This document shows positions 15,568 to 24,403 of a stretch of DNA of 48,716 nucleotides, one piece after another. The notes beneath the pieces are model-generated. The model made no database searches, was not told where the DNA came from, and saw only the letters and a program-made list of their open reading frames with translations. Position 1 is the stretch's first letter. Every line of letters starts with the position of its first letter. The position numbers and the translations under genes were made by a program. Source of the stretch: a virus; IMG/VR virus record IMGVR_UViG_3300048591_000731, positions 1-48,716 of that record. One strand, 5' to 3'.

Positions 15568-16761
15568 ATGAAGTATCTGACGTTCGCAACCCCCATGTAC
15601 ATGTCGCACCTCCGCGTCATGACCGACTCCTTCCAAGTCTTCGGTCTCCAGGACAGCCTGGAAACCGTCCTCTATGAGAACGAAACGTCGTGGGAGGTCG
15701 GCAACTACCGGAAGGTCCGGCTGATCGCGGACCGTCTTCGCAAGGGGGAAGCCCCCTTCGTCTGGATGGACTGCGACACCATGCTGATGAAGTTGCCGGA
15801 CTTCGAGTCACTCCCTGAGTGGACTCAGATCGCGTGCCGCATCTACCCGATCGGCTGCACACCGGGCACCGAGTACGCGTGTGGCGTCATGTACTTCGGG
15901 GAGAACTCGCTGCCAATCGTCGAAGAGTGGGAGCGTCGGTGCCAGATCGCCGAGGAGCAGAAGAGAGTCCTCCGATTCGCGGACCAGTCCATCTTCTGTG
16001 AGATGATCCCGGAGAAGGGTTGGCAGGATCGGGTCCTGTGCCTGCCCCGCGAGTACAACATGAGAGTCCATGAGGTCGTGAAGAACGCACCGGTTCTCGC
16101 GGACCCCGTCATCTACCACGCGAACCAGCGGACCAACACGGACCGCGAGTACGCCACGGCCATGCCCCGATACAAGGACCACACTAAGACGTGGCCCCTC
16201 GGCATCGAGATGTTGCCCCCCACCCGGTCCAGTCTGGAGCGGATGGACAAGCCGCACACCGGACCCCTCATCGAGAGCCTGCTCCCGATCGTGAGACCGG
16301 ACGGCCTGGGCATCGAGGTCGGCAGCGCATACGGCGAGAACGCTTTCCACCTGATCCACCGTCTGCCCCTCAAGCGGCTGTTCTGTGTGGATCCCTGGTC
16401 TGTCAAGGGTAATGGCCAATACCGGAATCAGTGTTTCGATGGTCTCCTTCGAGACCAGATCCTGTCCAAGGCCGTCGTGAAGGACCGCCGCACCAGCCCC
16501 GAGGCCGCGTCCCGCTACAAGGACGGCATGTTCGAGTTCGTCTACATCGACGCCAACCACTCCTACGACGCCGTCTCCAAGGATGTCCGTGCGTGGTGGC
16601 CCAAGATTCGGGTGGGGGGGGTTCTCTGTGGCCATGACTGGGCCGACCTCTGGGGCGATGGCGTCTCCGTCGAGAAGGCTGTCATGGACTGGGCCACACC
16701 CCTGGGCCTCTCTGTCACGTTGGACTCAGGCAACAACTGGTACGTCTGGAGGAAGTCTTGA
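15568..16761 (+). CDS. Glycosyltransferase-methyltransferase fusion
   Basis: 397 residues in two domains. Residues 1 to about 220 look like a GT-A glycosyltransferase: FVWMDCDTML carries the DxD metal site, and FADQSIFCE is a later acceptor-side motif. Residues about 235-397 form a class I methyltransferase of the Methyltransf_24 type: IEVGSAYGENAF binds S-adenosylmethionine, FEFVYIDANHSYDAV follows, and GGVLCGHDW ends the core. The two could add and methylate a sugar on a virion protein or other acceptor. A GAGGACCC ribosome-binding site precedes the ATG. An 8-G repeat copy (16610) encodes Val-Gly-Gly-Val within the methyltransferase. Confidence 0.75.
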   Translation: MKYLTFATPMYMSHLRVMTDSFQVFGLQDSLETVLYENETSWEVGNYRKVRLIADRLRKGEAPFVWMDCDTMLMKLPDFESLPEWTQIACRIYPIGCTPGTEYACGVMYFGENSLPIVEEWERRCQIAEEQKRVLRFADQSIFCEMIPEKGWQDRVLCLPREYNMRVHEVVKNAPVLADPVIYHANQRTNTDREYATAMPRYKDHTKTWPLGIEMLPPTRSSLERMDKPHTGPLIESLLPIVRPDGLGIEVGSAYGENAFHLIHRLPLKRLFCVDPWSVKGNGQYRNQCFDGLLRDQILSKAVVKDRRTSPEAASRYKDGMFEFVYIDANHSYDAVSKDVRAWWPKIRVGGVLCGHDWADLWGDGVSVEKAVMDWATPLGLSVTLDSGNNWYVWRKS

Positions 16762-19655
16762 GCATCGCGAATCAGATCCGATCCGAAGTCGTCGACCGCC
16801 GCACCTACCGACGCCCCACACCCCAGGGCACCGAGTCTCGCGACCAGATGATCTACCGGTCTCACCACATCCATCAGAGCCGACTGCACTCTGGGATGCA
16901 GCCAAACACCTACATCACTGAAGAACTGGGTGAGCTGTTTGCTCTGGCGAAGGCCAACAAAGTGTCCACGAGCGGGCGGGTCCGTTGGTTGGGCGGCACG
17001 GACTACGCGCTCAAGCGGTCGAGCTGCCTGTTCAATTGCAGCTTCCTGAATGTCAACTCGGTGTTCGATGTGGTTGACGCGTTCTGGCTCCTCCTCAATG
17101 GGTGTGGCGTCGGGTTCACGCCCCAGCCCGGGACCCTGCGAGGATTCAGCCGACCCAAGTACCTGGCCCACACGACCCGAGACAACAGCTCCTCGTTCCG
17201 GGGACGTGAAACAAATCTGTCACATGTCGAGAATGGTCGATGGAATCTGTCGGCCGGTGATTCGGCTGTAGCGTGGGCCAAATTCGTGGGGAAGCTGTTC
17301 TCGGATGAACGACGCGACGGGCCCGAGCAGATGCTGCATCTGGACTTCTCGGAGATCCGGGGCGCCGGCGAACGACTGGCCGGCTACGGCTGGATCTGCG
17401 CCGGGAGCAAGGGATTGGAGAACGCGTCCCTGAAGCTGGCCGAGATCCTGAACCATCGGGCCGGTTGGCTGCTGTCGGCCTCAGACATTGTGGACGTCAT
17501 GAATCTGATGGGTACCGTGCTGTCGACGCGGCGGTCCGCTGAGATTGCGCTGCTGTCGGCCCACCACCCCGAGGCCTCGATCTTCCAGAAGCTCAAGGGC
17601 CCCAACCTCACTGAGCATCCTCATCGAACCCAATCCAACAACAGCCTGGTCTTCTCGACGAAGCCGTCCCGATCCCAGCTGACAGAACTTCTGGTGTCCA
17701 ATTTGGAGGGCTACGACATCGGGTTCGTGAATGGAGAGGCGGCTCTCAAGCGAGCACCATGGTTCCAGGGCTGCAATCCGTGCGCGGAAATCCTGCTTCC
17801 GAACCACGGGTTCTGTGTTAGGGGGGATACCCCACTGATCACTCGAAAGGGAGTTCGGCAGATCAAGGACTGTGTGGACTCTCCCGTTGAGGTCTGGAAT
17901 GGGACTGAGTGGTCGCAGGTTCAGCCACAAATGACCCGGTCCGAATCGGATCTTGTCCGGGTCACACTCAGTGATGGATCTTATCTGGACTGCACCCCCG
18001 ACCATCGGTTTTCTGCAAAGACTCGATTCCAGAAGGAATGGAGACCAGTGGAAGCCAAGGATCTCTTGGGGTCGTCATACAGGTTGCAACTGGAACCAAC
18101 GACCATTGAGTGGTGTGACGGGGAATATTTGGAGTCAGCATATACACTGGGGTTCGCGGTTGGCGATGGTTGTGTTCAGAAGTCCACGGTTTTTGTAGAT
18201 CTCTATGGTGAGAAGGATCAGTGTTGTCCTGTGGAAGGTGTTCGGTACAAGCCTTACCAGCCGAAAGGTTATTCCGTAAACAGGGTGAGAGTCAAAACTG
18301 GCCTCTCAGCTACGGCGGTTCGCTTCCTGAAGACAGACTCAGCGGCCTTGGATTCGTGCTTCTACTGGGATAAACCTTCCATACTCCAGTTTATGGCGGG
18401 TTGGTTGGACGCCGACGGAACTGTCACCTCGTCCGGCTCGATCCGCCTCTACCTGTCCGACGAACAGCGGGTTCGACGGGTTCAGCTCCTTCTCACTCTG
18501 GTCGGTGTCAGATCCTCCTGCTGTCTGCTCCATCGAGCCGGAACTGTCACCAATAAGGGAACCCGAAAGAGGGATCTCTGGTACCTTCAGATCCACGATG
18601 GCAGGACAATTCCTTGTCATCGGCTGGATGTTTCCCGAGGTCATCCGCCTCGAATGAAAGGGAAGTACCAGACTGTCCGTAGTGTGACCCCTCTATCTGG
18701 CCGGGAACCAGTGTACTGTTTCACGGAGCCCCATTATCACAAGGCATTGTTCGGGAATGTGTATACACATCAGTGCAATCTGTCGGAGATCAATCTGCCG
18801 GCATTCAATGGGAATCTGGCGGCACTGGAGGACGCGGCCCATCGACTGGGTCGGGCCAACTACCGGCAGACTTGTGTGGATCTGCGGGACGGAGTGCTGC
18901 AGCCAACGTGGCATCAGACCAATGAGACGCTGCGACTGTGTGGCGTAGGCATCACTGGCATTACGATGTGTCCGTGGCTCACGCCGTACATTCTGCGGCG
19001 GATCAGGCAGGCAGCATGGGCAGGCGCCTGCAGCGTGGCCAACGAGTACGGGACCCCCCGTCCTGCTGCGGTCACCACCGTGAAGCCGTCGGGCACCCTC
19101 TCGAAGGTGTTTGGTGTGTCGAGCGGCTGCCATCAGCCCGTGTCCCGCTACGAGCTGAACACGATCCTGTTTGATAGACACGACCCACTGGTTGCGTCGC
19201 TGAGGGGGGCCGGGTTCCAGATGTTCGAGCACCCGACCCAAGAGAACGGGATGCTCATCGAGTTCCCGATCGACAACGGGTCCGAGGTCGTGGAGAACGA
19301 GCCGGCGATCGTGCAGCTGGAACGGTACCGGATGCTCATGGACAACTGGTGTGACTACAACGTCAGCATCACGGTGTCCTACGACCATCATGAGATCCCG
19401 GCCATCGTGGACTGGCTCGATCGTAACTGGGACTCCTTCGTGGCTGTCTCGTGGATGCAGCGGATCGATCCTTGGACGGACCCCGCCTCCATCAATCAGC
19501 GGTACCTGCCCCAACGGGCCCTGACTCCCGCCGAGTTCTCGGCCAAGGCCAAGGACATCCGGCCGATCAACTGGAATCAAATCACTGAAACCGATGTACA
19601 GTACGACATTGAGGATGCCGCCGAATGCGCCGGCGGTGCCTGCCCTGTGAGGTAA
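16758..19655 (+). CDS. Adenosylcobalamin-dependent ribonucleotide reductase with intein
   Basis: 965-residue precursor; 645 residues after splicing. It makes deoxynucleotides from ribonucleotides using B12. Cys90 and Cys94 lie in KRSSCLFNCSF. NPCAEI holds the likely thiyl cysteine (342), and CNLSEI the redox partner, split from it by the intein. TTVKPSGTLSKVFG is the phosphate-binding signature of class II enzymes. Length and motifs match the monomeric triphosphate-reductase type seen in other phages. The start is TTG 16758 with GGAGG five bases upstream, overlapping the previous stop. A MazG-like gene follows four bases later. Confidence 0.88.
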   Translation: MSIANQIRSEVVDRRTYRRPTPQGTESRDQMIYRSHHIHQSRLHSGMQPNTYITEELGELFALAKANKVSTSGRVRWLGGTDYALKRSSCLFNCSFLNVNSVFDVVDAFWLLLNGCGVGFTPQPGTLRGFSRPKYLAHTTRDNSSSFRGRETNLSHVENGRWNLSAGDSAVAWAKFVGKLFSDERRDGPEQMLHLDFSEIRGAGERLAGYGWICAGSKGLENASLKLAEILNHRAGWLLSASDIVDVMNLMGTVLSTRRSAEIALLSAHHPEASIFQKLKGPNLTEHPHRTQSNNSLVFSTKPSRSQLTELLVSNLEGYDIGFVNGEAALKRAPWFQGCNPCAEILLPNHGFCVRGDTPLITRKGVRQIKDCVDSPVEVWNGTEWSQVQPQMTRSESDLVRVTLSDGSYLDCTPDHRFSAKTRFQKEWRPVEAKDLLGSSYRLQLEPTTIEWCDGEYLESAYTLGFAVGDGCVQKSTVFVDLYGEKDQCCPVEGVRYKPYQPKGYSVNRVRVKTGLSATAVRFLKTDSAALDSCFYWDKPSILQFMAGWLDADGTVTSSGSIRLYLSDEQRVRRVQLLLTLVGVRSSCCLLHRAGTVTNKGTRKRDLWYLQIHDGRTIPCHRLDVSRGHPPRMKGKYQTVRSVTPLSGREPVYCFTEPHYHKALFGNVYTHQCNLSEINLPAFNGNLAALEDAAHRLGRANYRQTCVDLRDGVLQPTWHQTNETLRLCGVGITGITMCPWLTPYILRRIRQAAWAGACSVANEYGTPRPAAVTTVKPSGTLSKVFGVSSGCHQPVSRYELNTILFDRHDPLVASLRGAGFQMFEHPTQENGMLIEFPIDNGSEVVENEPAIVQLERYRMLMDNWCDYNVSITVSYDHHEIPAIVDWLDRNWDSFVAVSWMQRIDPWTDPASINQRYLPQRALTPAEFSAKAKDIRPINWNQITETDVQYDIEDAAECAGGACPVR
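17814..18773 (+). mobile_element. Intein with LAGLIDADG homing endonuclease inside the reductase
   Basis: 320 residues (353-672 of the precursor). It begins CVRGDTPLITRKG, the N-terminal splicing block. A later block has TPDHRF. Two endonuclease motifs are seen: LGFAVGDGC and MAGWLDADG. The C-terminal block ends FGNVYTHQ and is followed by extein Cys. The last intein residue is therefore Gln, not the usual Asn. The insertion point is directly before the reductase CNLSEI cysteine, so the +1 splicing nucleophile is also the catalytic residue. The intact reading frame and motifs suggest activity. Codon use is less GC-rich than in the flanking extein. Confidence 0.9.
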
Positions 19656-19658
19656 TCT

Positions 19659-20078
19659 ATGACCCCTGAACAGCAAGATGTGTGGGACTTCCATCACGAC
19701 GTGTGCGGCGACGACCTGCCGGACGAACCTACCAATGCCCCGGCCCACATCACGGCCCTCCGGGAAAATCTGATCCGAGAGGAGGCCAACGAGATCTTCG
19801 AGGAACTGAAGATGCTCAGTGCTGGCTTCTACAAGGATGATCCGGACCGGGGCCTGGCCAATCTGGCGAAGGAGCTGTGCGATCTGCAGTACGTGCTGCT
19901 GGGCACGGCTGTCCAGTTCGGCATCGACCTGGAGCCCATCTGGAACGCGGTCCACTCCAGCAACATGGAGAAGGCCGGCGGCTCCATCAATGAGCACGGC
20001 AAACGGATGAAGCCGGAAGGGTGGCAACCCCCCAACATCATCCGGCTGATCCGGCTCCAGAACCCGGAGCCCACATGA
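19659..20078 (+). CDS. MazG-like nucleotide pyrophosphohydrolase
   Basis: 139 residues, all-alpha. REEANEIFEE and KELCDLQYV give the EExxE and ExxD-type metal-binding motifs of the MazG/phosphoribosyl-ATP pyrophosphohydrolase superfamily. Such enzymes hydrolyse nucleoside triphosphates to monophosphates, and phages use them to shape nucleotide pools or lower alarmone signals. Location directly after the reductase supports a nucleotide-pool role. GAGGT precedes ATG 19659. The stop overlaps the next start. Confidence 0.75.
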   Translation: MTPEQQDVWDFHHDVCGDDLPDEPTNAPAHITALRENLIREEANEIFEELKMLSAGFYKDDPDRGLANLAKELCDLQYVLLGTAVQFGIDLEPIWNAVHSSNMEKAGGSINEHGKRMKPEGWQPPNIIRLIRLQNPEPT

Positions 20079-20707
20079 AGTGGCCGATGGTCGTGACGGC
20101 GTACACGAGGGGGACCCAGTACGCCACGATGGCCACCCGTCTGACCAGCTCCGCCATGCGGTGGGGCCTGTCGGTCACATCGATCGCGTATGATCCGCTC
20201 CCCTCGTGGCGACACAACGTCAACACCAAGCGGACCATCATCAAGGAGGCAGTCGAGAAGTATGGATCGGTCCTGTGGGTGGACGCCGACGGCGAGATCG
20301 TGGCCCCTCCCACCCCGGCTGCCGATGCCCTTGAAATGGGCGTGTCGTTCGCGGCCTACAACCAGAAGGGCCTGGTCCGGCAGGGCCTCCGCATCCACGG
20401 GGGCTCCCTGTACTTCGCAGGAGAGGGCGGCCTGAAGGTGCTCCGGGCCATGGAGCTGTACGCCCAGCAGTACCCCGAGCATGCCGAGCAACTCTGCCTC
20501 GACAAGCTGACCTCGACCATCCTGAAGGGATCTGGATTCGAGGCCGAGTCCGGGTGGGGGGGTATCCTGTGGTGGCCCCAGGGAATGTGTAAGATACGGG
20601 AGCATGAGTGGGTAGCCGGCGAGAAACCGGAGGAACTCATTCGCCAGTATCAGGGTAGTAGGACGGGGAGAACCGACGTTGCCACTGCCTCCGCACGAAA
20701 GCAATAG
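20075..20707 (+). CDS. Glycosyltransferase-like protein
   Basis: 210 residues. SVLWVDADGEIV supplies a DxD-type motif in the position expected for a GT-A fold. The N-terminal MVVTAYTRGTQY segment fits the nucleotide-sugar binding strand, and the later SLYFAGEGG and FEAESGWGG fit the acceptor side. It is the second glycosyltransferase of the cluster (see 15568). The sugar and acceptor are unknown. GGAG lies upstream of ATG 20075, which overlaps the MazG-like stop. A G-rich motif copy (20552) encodes Trp-Gly-Gly-Ile. The end overlaps the next gene by 29 bases. Confidence 0.6.
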   Translation: MKWPMVVTAYTRGTQYATMATRLTSSAMRWGLSVTSIAYDPLPSWRHNVNTKRTIIKEAVEKYGSVLWVDADGEIVAPPTPAADALEMGVSFAAYNQKGLVRQGLRIHGGSLYFAGEGGLKVLRAMELYAQQYPEHAEQLCLDKLTSTILKGSGFEAESGWGGILWWPQGMCKIREHEWVAGEKPEELIRQYQGSRTGRTDVATASARKQ

Positions 20708-23306
20708 GGCTCGTCTGTACCAGTTCGACCAGCCGTCCCAGGACAAGCAGGGGAATCGGCTGTTCGTGCGACCCCCGTCCATGTCTGAGCTGGTTGGTGT
20801 CGATCTGCGAGAGTCGGGATCGGCCCGTGTGTCTCCCGGATTCCGGAAGATTCGGGACCTGGGTCGGACGGTTTGGGACGAGTCGGACAACTCGGACGTT
20901 GCCGGTAGCCTGGGCATCGCGACGAATGCGGCCGGCAACCTGATCAGCTACGGGTCATCGGGCGCCACGGTGACGGACTTCGAGTCGGTGTCCATCACGG
21001 TGGGGGCCACGGATACGGTCCATGGTTGGGTGTATCGGCTTCAGAGTGGGAGCACCCAGCAGATCTGGCTGGAGTTCTACGACACGGTTGGCATCATTGC
21101 CGAGGCATATACGGGGACGGCTGGCACTGTCTCCACCAATGTGTACCGGCTCCAGAAGCTGGCCGAGTGGACCGACGCCACCACGAAGCCCTGGTCCGTC
21201 GTCGTGCAGGGGCGACTCCTCTACGTCTACCGTCAGGGATATGCACCAGTCTTGTGGTTCGCCGACACGTTGGGTGGGGGGGGTCCATGGGCCACTCTGG
21301 TGACGGATACGGGCCCGGGTGCTACCCCGGATGCACCGGATCTGGCACTAACGTTCAACAGCTGGACAAGGCTCTACAACGGGGGTATGGGCGCCGAGCG
21401 TCCGTTCACTGAGTTCCCATACCACACGAGCACAGACTGGACCAGCATCACGGATTGGGATCCGCTGGATCAGTTCCAGCCGGGGGCGTATTCGTTCGCG
21501 TACCAGCTGCTGGATACGAGGACTGGCCGACGGTCGCAGCTGTCGGAGATCGCGTCTATTGAGGCCACCCAGTTCTGGGAGCGGGTGCCGTACGACACGG
21601 TGTCCCGGATCTATACGCCGGCGGACACGATCTACAGCGACGGTTCGTATGAAGAGATCGTGAGGTACAGGTCGGCCGGTGTTCCTCAGCAGATCGATCT
21701 GGATGTGAATCCGATCGATACGACCAAGTGGAACTGGATCGAGATCTATCGGACGCTGCGGATCATGCCGGGTGGTGAGGCGTTCGCCGGTGTGCTGTTG
21801 CTGGACCATGATGCCGAGATCACGGATGAGTACCCCTATGGGACTGATACCTATACGACTGACACGTTTCGGTCGGACCTGTCGTTGGCGGGCCAGAAGC
21901 CGTACCGCAACGAGAAGGTGTTCATGGAGACGCCGCCGAAGGGTGGAGTGGCATTCATCTGGAATGGGGTCGTGTTCGTCAGCAAGGTGGAAGACGACAC
22001 CGATGAGGACGACAATGGCAACATCGGTGAGGTGAGGTGGAGTAGCCCGATGGAAGCGTCCATCGAGATGTTCCCTCCCGAGAACCGTTGGTACAACCGG
22101 AAGGTTCCGACGGACGAGATCATTGTGTTCGCGGGCATGCGTGAGTCGCTGCTGGCGATGTCGGAGTCCCGGGTGTATGAGGTCTTCGTGGCCGGCACCA
22201 ATGTGTCGTTCCGGGACATGCACGAGGGCTACGGCGTTGTGAGCCGGAAGGCGTACACGCGATTCGCTGACTCCGTGATCTACGTGAGCTGGCAGGGCAT
22301 CAAGGAATATCAGAGTGATGGTCGACTCGTCAACCTGAACAGCAGCAACTACAAGATCCAAGAGGAGTGGAAGAACAGCTTGGGCACTGTGGTCGGCGTG
22401 TCCGATCCAAGATCCGGGCTCGTCATGTTCCTGAACACGACGGAGCGTGAGATCCTGATGCTCTGGACGGAGAATCGGGGCGTCTCTGAGATGCACTGGT
22501 GTCCGTTCGTGGACGCAACCGAAGGTGTGTACTCGGTAACGTCGGGCCATCGGGCTCAGTTCGTGACCCGCAAGGGCCGCATCCTAGTCGTGGATGATCG
22601 GCGCGAGAAGGTGTTCGCGACCCACAGCAATAAATTGTCGGACGGGACGGCTGGTTCGTTCACAACGGCCAGCCAGATCTCGCTGTGGGATACCAACGGT
22701 GATCTGGTCTTGAAGGCTACGGGTAACGGGACGACTCTGACGGTGACGGGGCCCACAGGGTTCGCGTTGTCTGACTGTGAGGATGCCATCTGTTACATCC
22801 CTCACTTGGACCTGGTGGTCCAGATCGTGAACAAGGATGAATTGGCGGACACTCTGACGCTGGAAACCAGTCTGCCCACGAATTTCGCGACGCCCCAGAC
22901 CATCTTCATCAATCCGATTCGGTTTCTGGTGAAGGGGTTCTCGACGGCCGTGGAGTACGCCCCGGATGGGACCCCCTACCTGGATGTGTGGCGCCGACGG
23001 ACCCTGTCGACTGTGTCCCTGTTCTTCAACGGGGTGTCTGGTCCGTCCATGGCAGACCCGGCTATCCAGCCCGAATTCTGGGTGGAGAACGGACTGTCCG
23101 AGACGAGGCAGGCCGAGTCGGCGGCCCAGGAGCCGGGCCTGTTCGATGAGTCCGGGGAGTTCGGGCGTCGGATTCGCCTTAGCCAGAACGGCGTAGGCGG
23201 CGTAAATATGTTCCCGGTTGTCGAGATCGTGTCATCCGGTATAGACTACAGGCTGGTGTCCATGAAGGTCATGGGTGACGCGGAATCCACCGACAAACCG
23301 AGGTAG
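20679..23306 (+). CDS. Large tail protein, tail tubular B-like
   Basis: 875 residues, close to the size of T7-type gp12 nozzle proteins (about 800). Composition is beta-rich with many aromatic and Gly residues, in a propeller-like pattern (ASIEATQFW, VRWSSPMEAS, MLWTENRG). It follows the adaptor and appendage genes and precedes helical virion proteins, as nozzle genes do in podoviruses. The start is TTG 20679 with GGGGAG eight bases upstream, inside the end of the preceding gene. An 8-G repeat copy (21272) encodes four glycines. Identification is by size, order and composition. Confidence 0.6.
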   Translation: MPLPPHESNRARLYQFDQPSQDKQGNRLFVRPPSMSELVGVDLRESGSARVSPGFRKIRDLGRTVWDESDNSDVAGSLGIATNAAGNLISYGSSGATVTDFESVSITVGATDTVHGWVYRLQSGSTQQIWLEFYDTVGIIAEAYTGTAGTVSTNVYRLQKLAEWTDATTKPWSVVVQGRLLYVYRQGYAPVLWFADTLGGGGPWATLVTDTGPGATPDAPDLALTFNSWTRLYNGGMGAERPFTEFPYHTSTDWTSITDWDPLDQFQPGAYSFAYQLLDTRTGRRSQLSEIASIEATQFWERVPYDTVSRIYTPADTIYSDGSYEEIVRYRSAGVPQQIDLDVNPIDTTKWNWIEIYRTLRIMPGGEAFAGVLLLDHDAEITDEYPYGTDTYTTDTFRSDLSLAGQKPYRNEKVFMETPPKGGVAFIWNGVVFVSKVEDDTDEDDNGNIGEVRWSSPMEASIEMFPPENRWYNRKVPTDEIIVFAGMRESLLAMSESRVYEVFVAGTNVSFRDMHEGYGVVSRKAYTRFADSVIYVSWQGIKEYQSDGRLVNLNSSNYKIQEEWKNSLGTVVGVSDPRSGLVMFLNTTEREILMLWTENRGVSEMHWCPFVDATEGVYSVTSGHRAQFVTRKGRILVVDDRREKVFATHSNKLSDGTAGSFTTASQISLWDTNGDLVLKATGNGTTLTVTGPTGFALSDCEDAICYIPHLDLVVQIVNKDELADTLTLETSLPTNFATPQTIFINPIRFLVKGFSTAVEYAPDGTPYLDVWRRRTLSTVSLFFNGVSGPSMADPAIQPEFWVENGLSETRQAESAAQEPGLFDESGEFGRRIRLSQNGVGGVNMFPVVEIVSSGIDYRLVSMKVMGDAESTDKPR

Positions 23307-23308
23307 GG

Positions 23309-24403
23309 ATGGCTAAGAAGGGGTACCAGTTCTTTGACTCGACTCCGGTGTACGCTCCGGGGAACCCTGTAAGCCCAACCAATGTGCCCCAGCCTGCCCC
23401 CGCGTCTGCTCCTCAACCCGGCCCCGTTCAGGGGAGTCGGCTGAGTCGTTCGGTGGCCGAGACATTCTTTGGGACGGACCGACTTCGGTCTACGGATTCG
23501 GTGCCCTTCGCCTACAAGGTGGACCAAGGGACCGGGGCGGTGGTCCCCAAGGACGTGAATCTGGACCGGACTGGTCTGGACTACTTCCGGGACGCCATCA
23601 AGTACGAGGGTGAGGTCCAGCAGAGCCTGCTGGATCAGAGCCGCGAAGAGATGGTGAGGGGGGCTATCAACCCCTACGCCGCGTCCATCGATCGGCTGAG
23701 TCGGGAGGGCCCAGCCAAGTTCGATGAGGTGGCCAAGGGTATTCGGGAGCAGGGCAACGAGAATCTGGGAGAAATCCGGGCTCGCATCAATGCGACCGAG
23801 AACGAGTATGAGGACGAGACCGAACGGACTGTTACCGCCAACATGATGTCGGTCCACCAGAACATCAGCCAGGAGATCGATCGGGTCCAGGCCGATCCGA
23901 ATCTGTCGGCCGGCGAGAAGAAGTCGCTGATCGCAAGCCTGGAGAACGACCGGTTGACGGCGGCGGTCCAGACGACCCAGTCTGTTCGTGACCAGTTCAA
24001 CCAGAGCATGGCTCAGCTGCGGACCACAGGCACCCAGATGTTGCTGGAGGCAGGTGAGCGGACCACACAGTCGTTGGCGCTGGCGGGCCAGTTCGAGCAG
24101 GCCGGCATGGCGTATGGGCTGGAGGTGGCCGATCGGTATCCCCAGCTGTTTCAGATGATCGCGGCAGCTCCTCGTCAGATGGTCAGCCAAGTGTCGGGCA
24201 TGATGAGTCTTCTGAACATCGCGACGGCTCCGGGGGGCGAGCAGGCCCTGAGTCAGGTGGCCGGCATCCAGACACGGCAGGGTGACGCCAAGCAGATCGC
24301 GAAGTTCGGGCAGAACCGGCAGACGGCCCCGGCATTCTTCGGACGGCCCTCGGCGTCGGCATTCGGCGGAACAGTTGGTGATCTTCGGAGGGCCTTGAAT
24401 TGA
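23309..24403 (+). CDS. Probable internal virion protein
   Basis: 364 residues. The first 60 are Pro/Ala/Gln-rich and look disordered. The rest is helical with Glu/Arg/Gln-rich segments around residues 90-270 and an Ala-rich helix later. This fits small podoviral ejection proteins that travel with the DNA into the cell. It starts three bases after the tail gene stop with GAGGTAGGG upstream. The stop overlaps the TTG start of the next gene. No family is recognised. Confidence 0.5.
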   Translation: MAKKGYQFFDSTPVYAPGNPVSPTNVPQPAPASAPQPGPVQGSRLSRSVAETFFGTDRLRSTDSVPFAYKVDQGTGAVVPKDVNLDRTGLDYFRDAIKYEGEVQQSLLDQSREEMVRGAINPYAASIDRLSREGPAKFDEVAKGIREQGNENLGEIRARINATENEYEDETERTVTANMMSVHQNISQEIDRVQADPNLSAGEKKSLIASLENDRLTAAVQTTQSVRDQFNQSMAQLRTTGTQMLLEAGERTTQSLALAGQFEQAGMAYGLEVADRYPQLFQMIAAAPRQMVSQVSGMMSLLNIATAPGGEQALSQVAGIQTRQGDAKQIAKFGQNRQTAPAFFGRPSASAFGGTVGDLRRALN

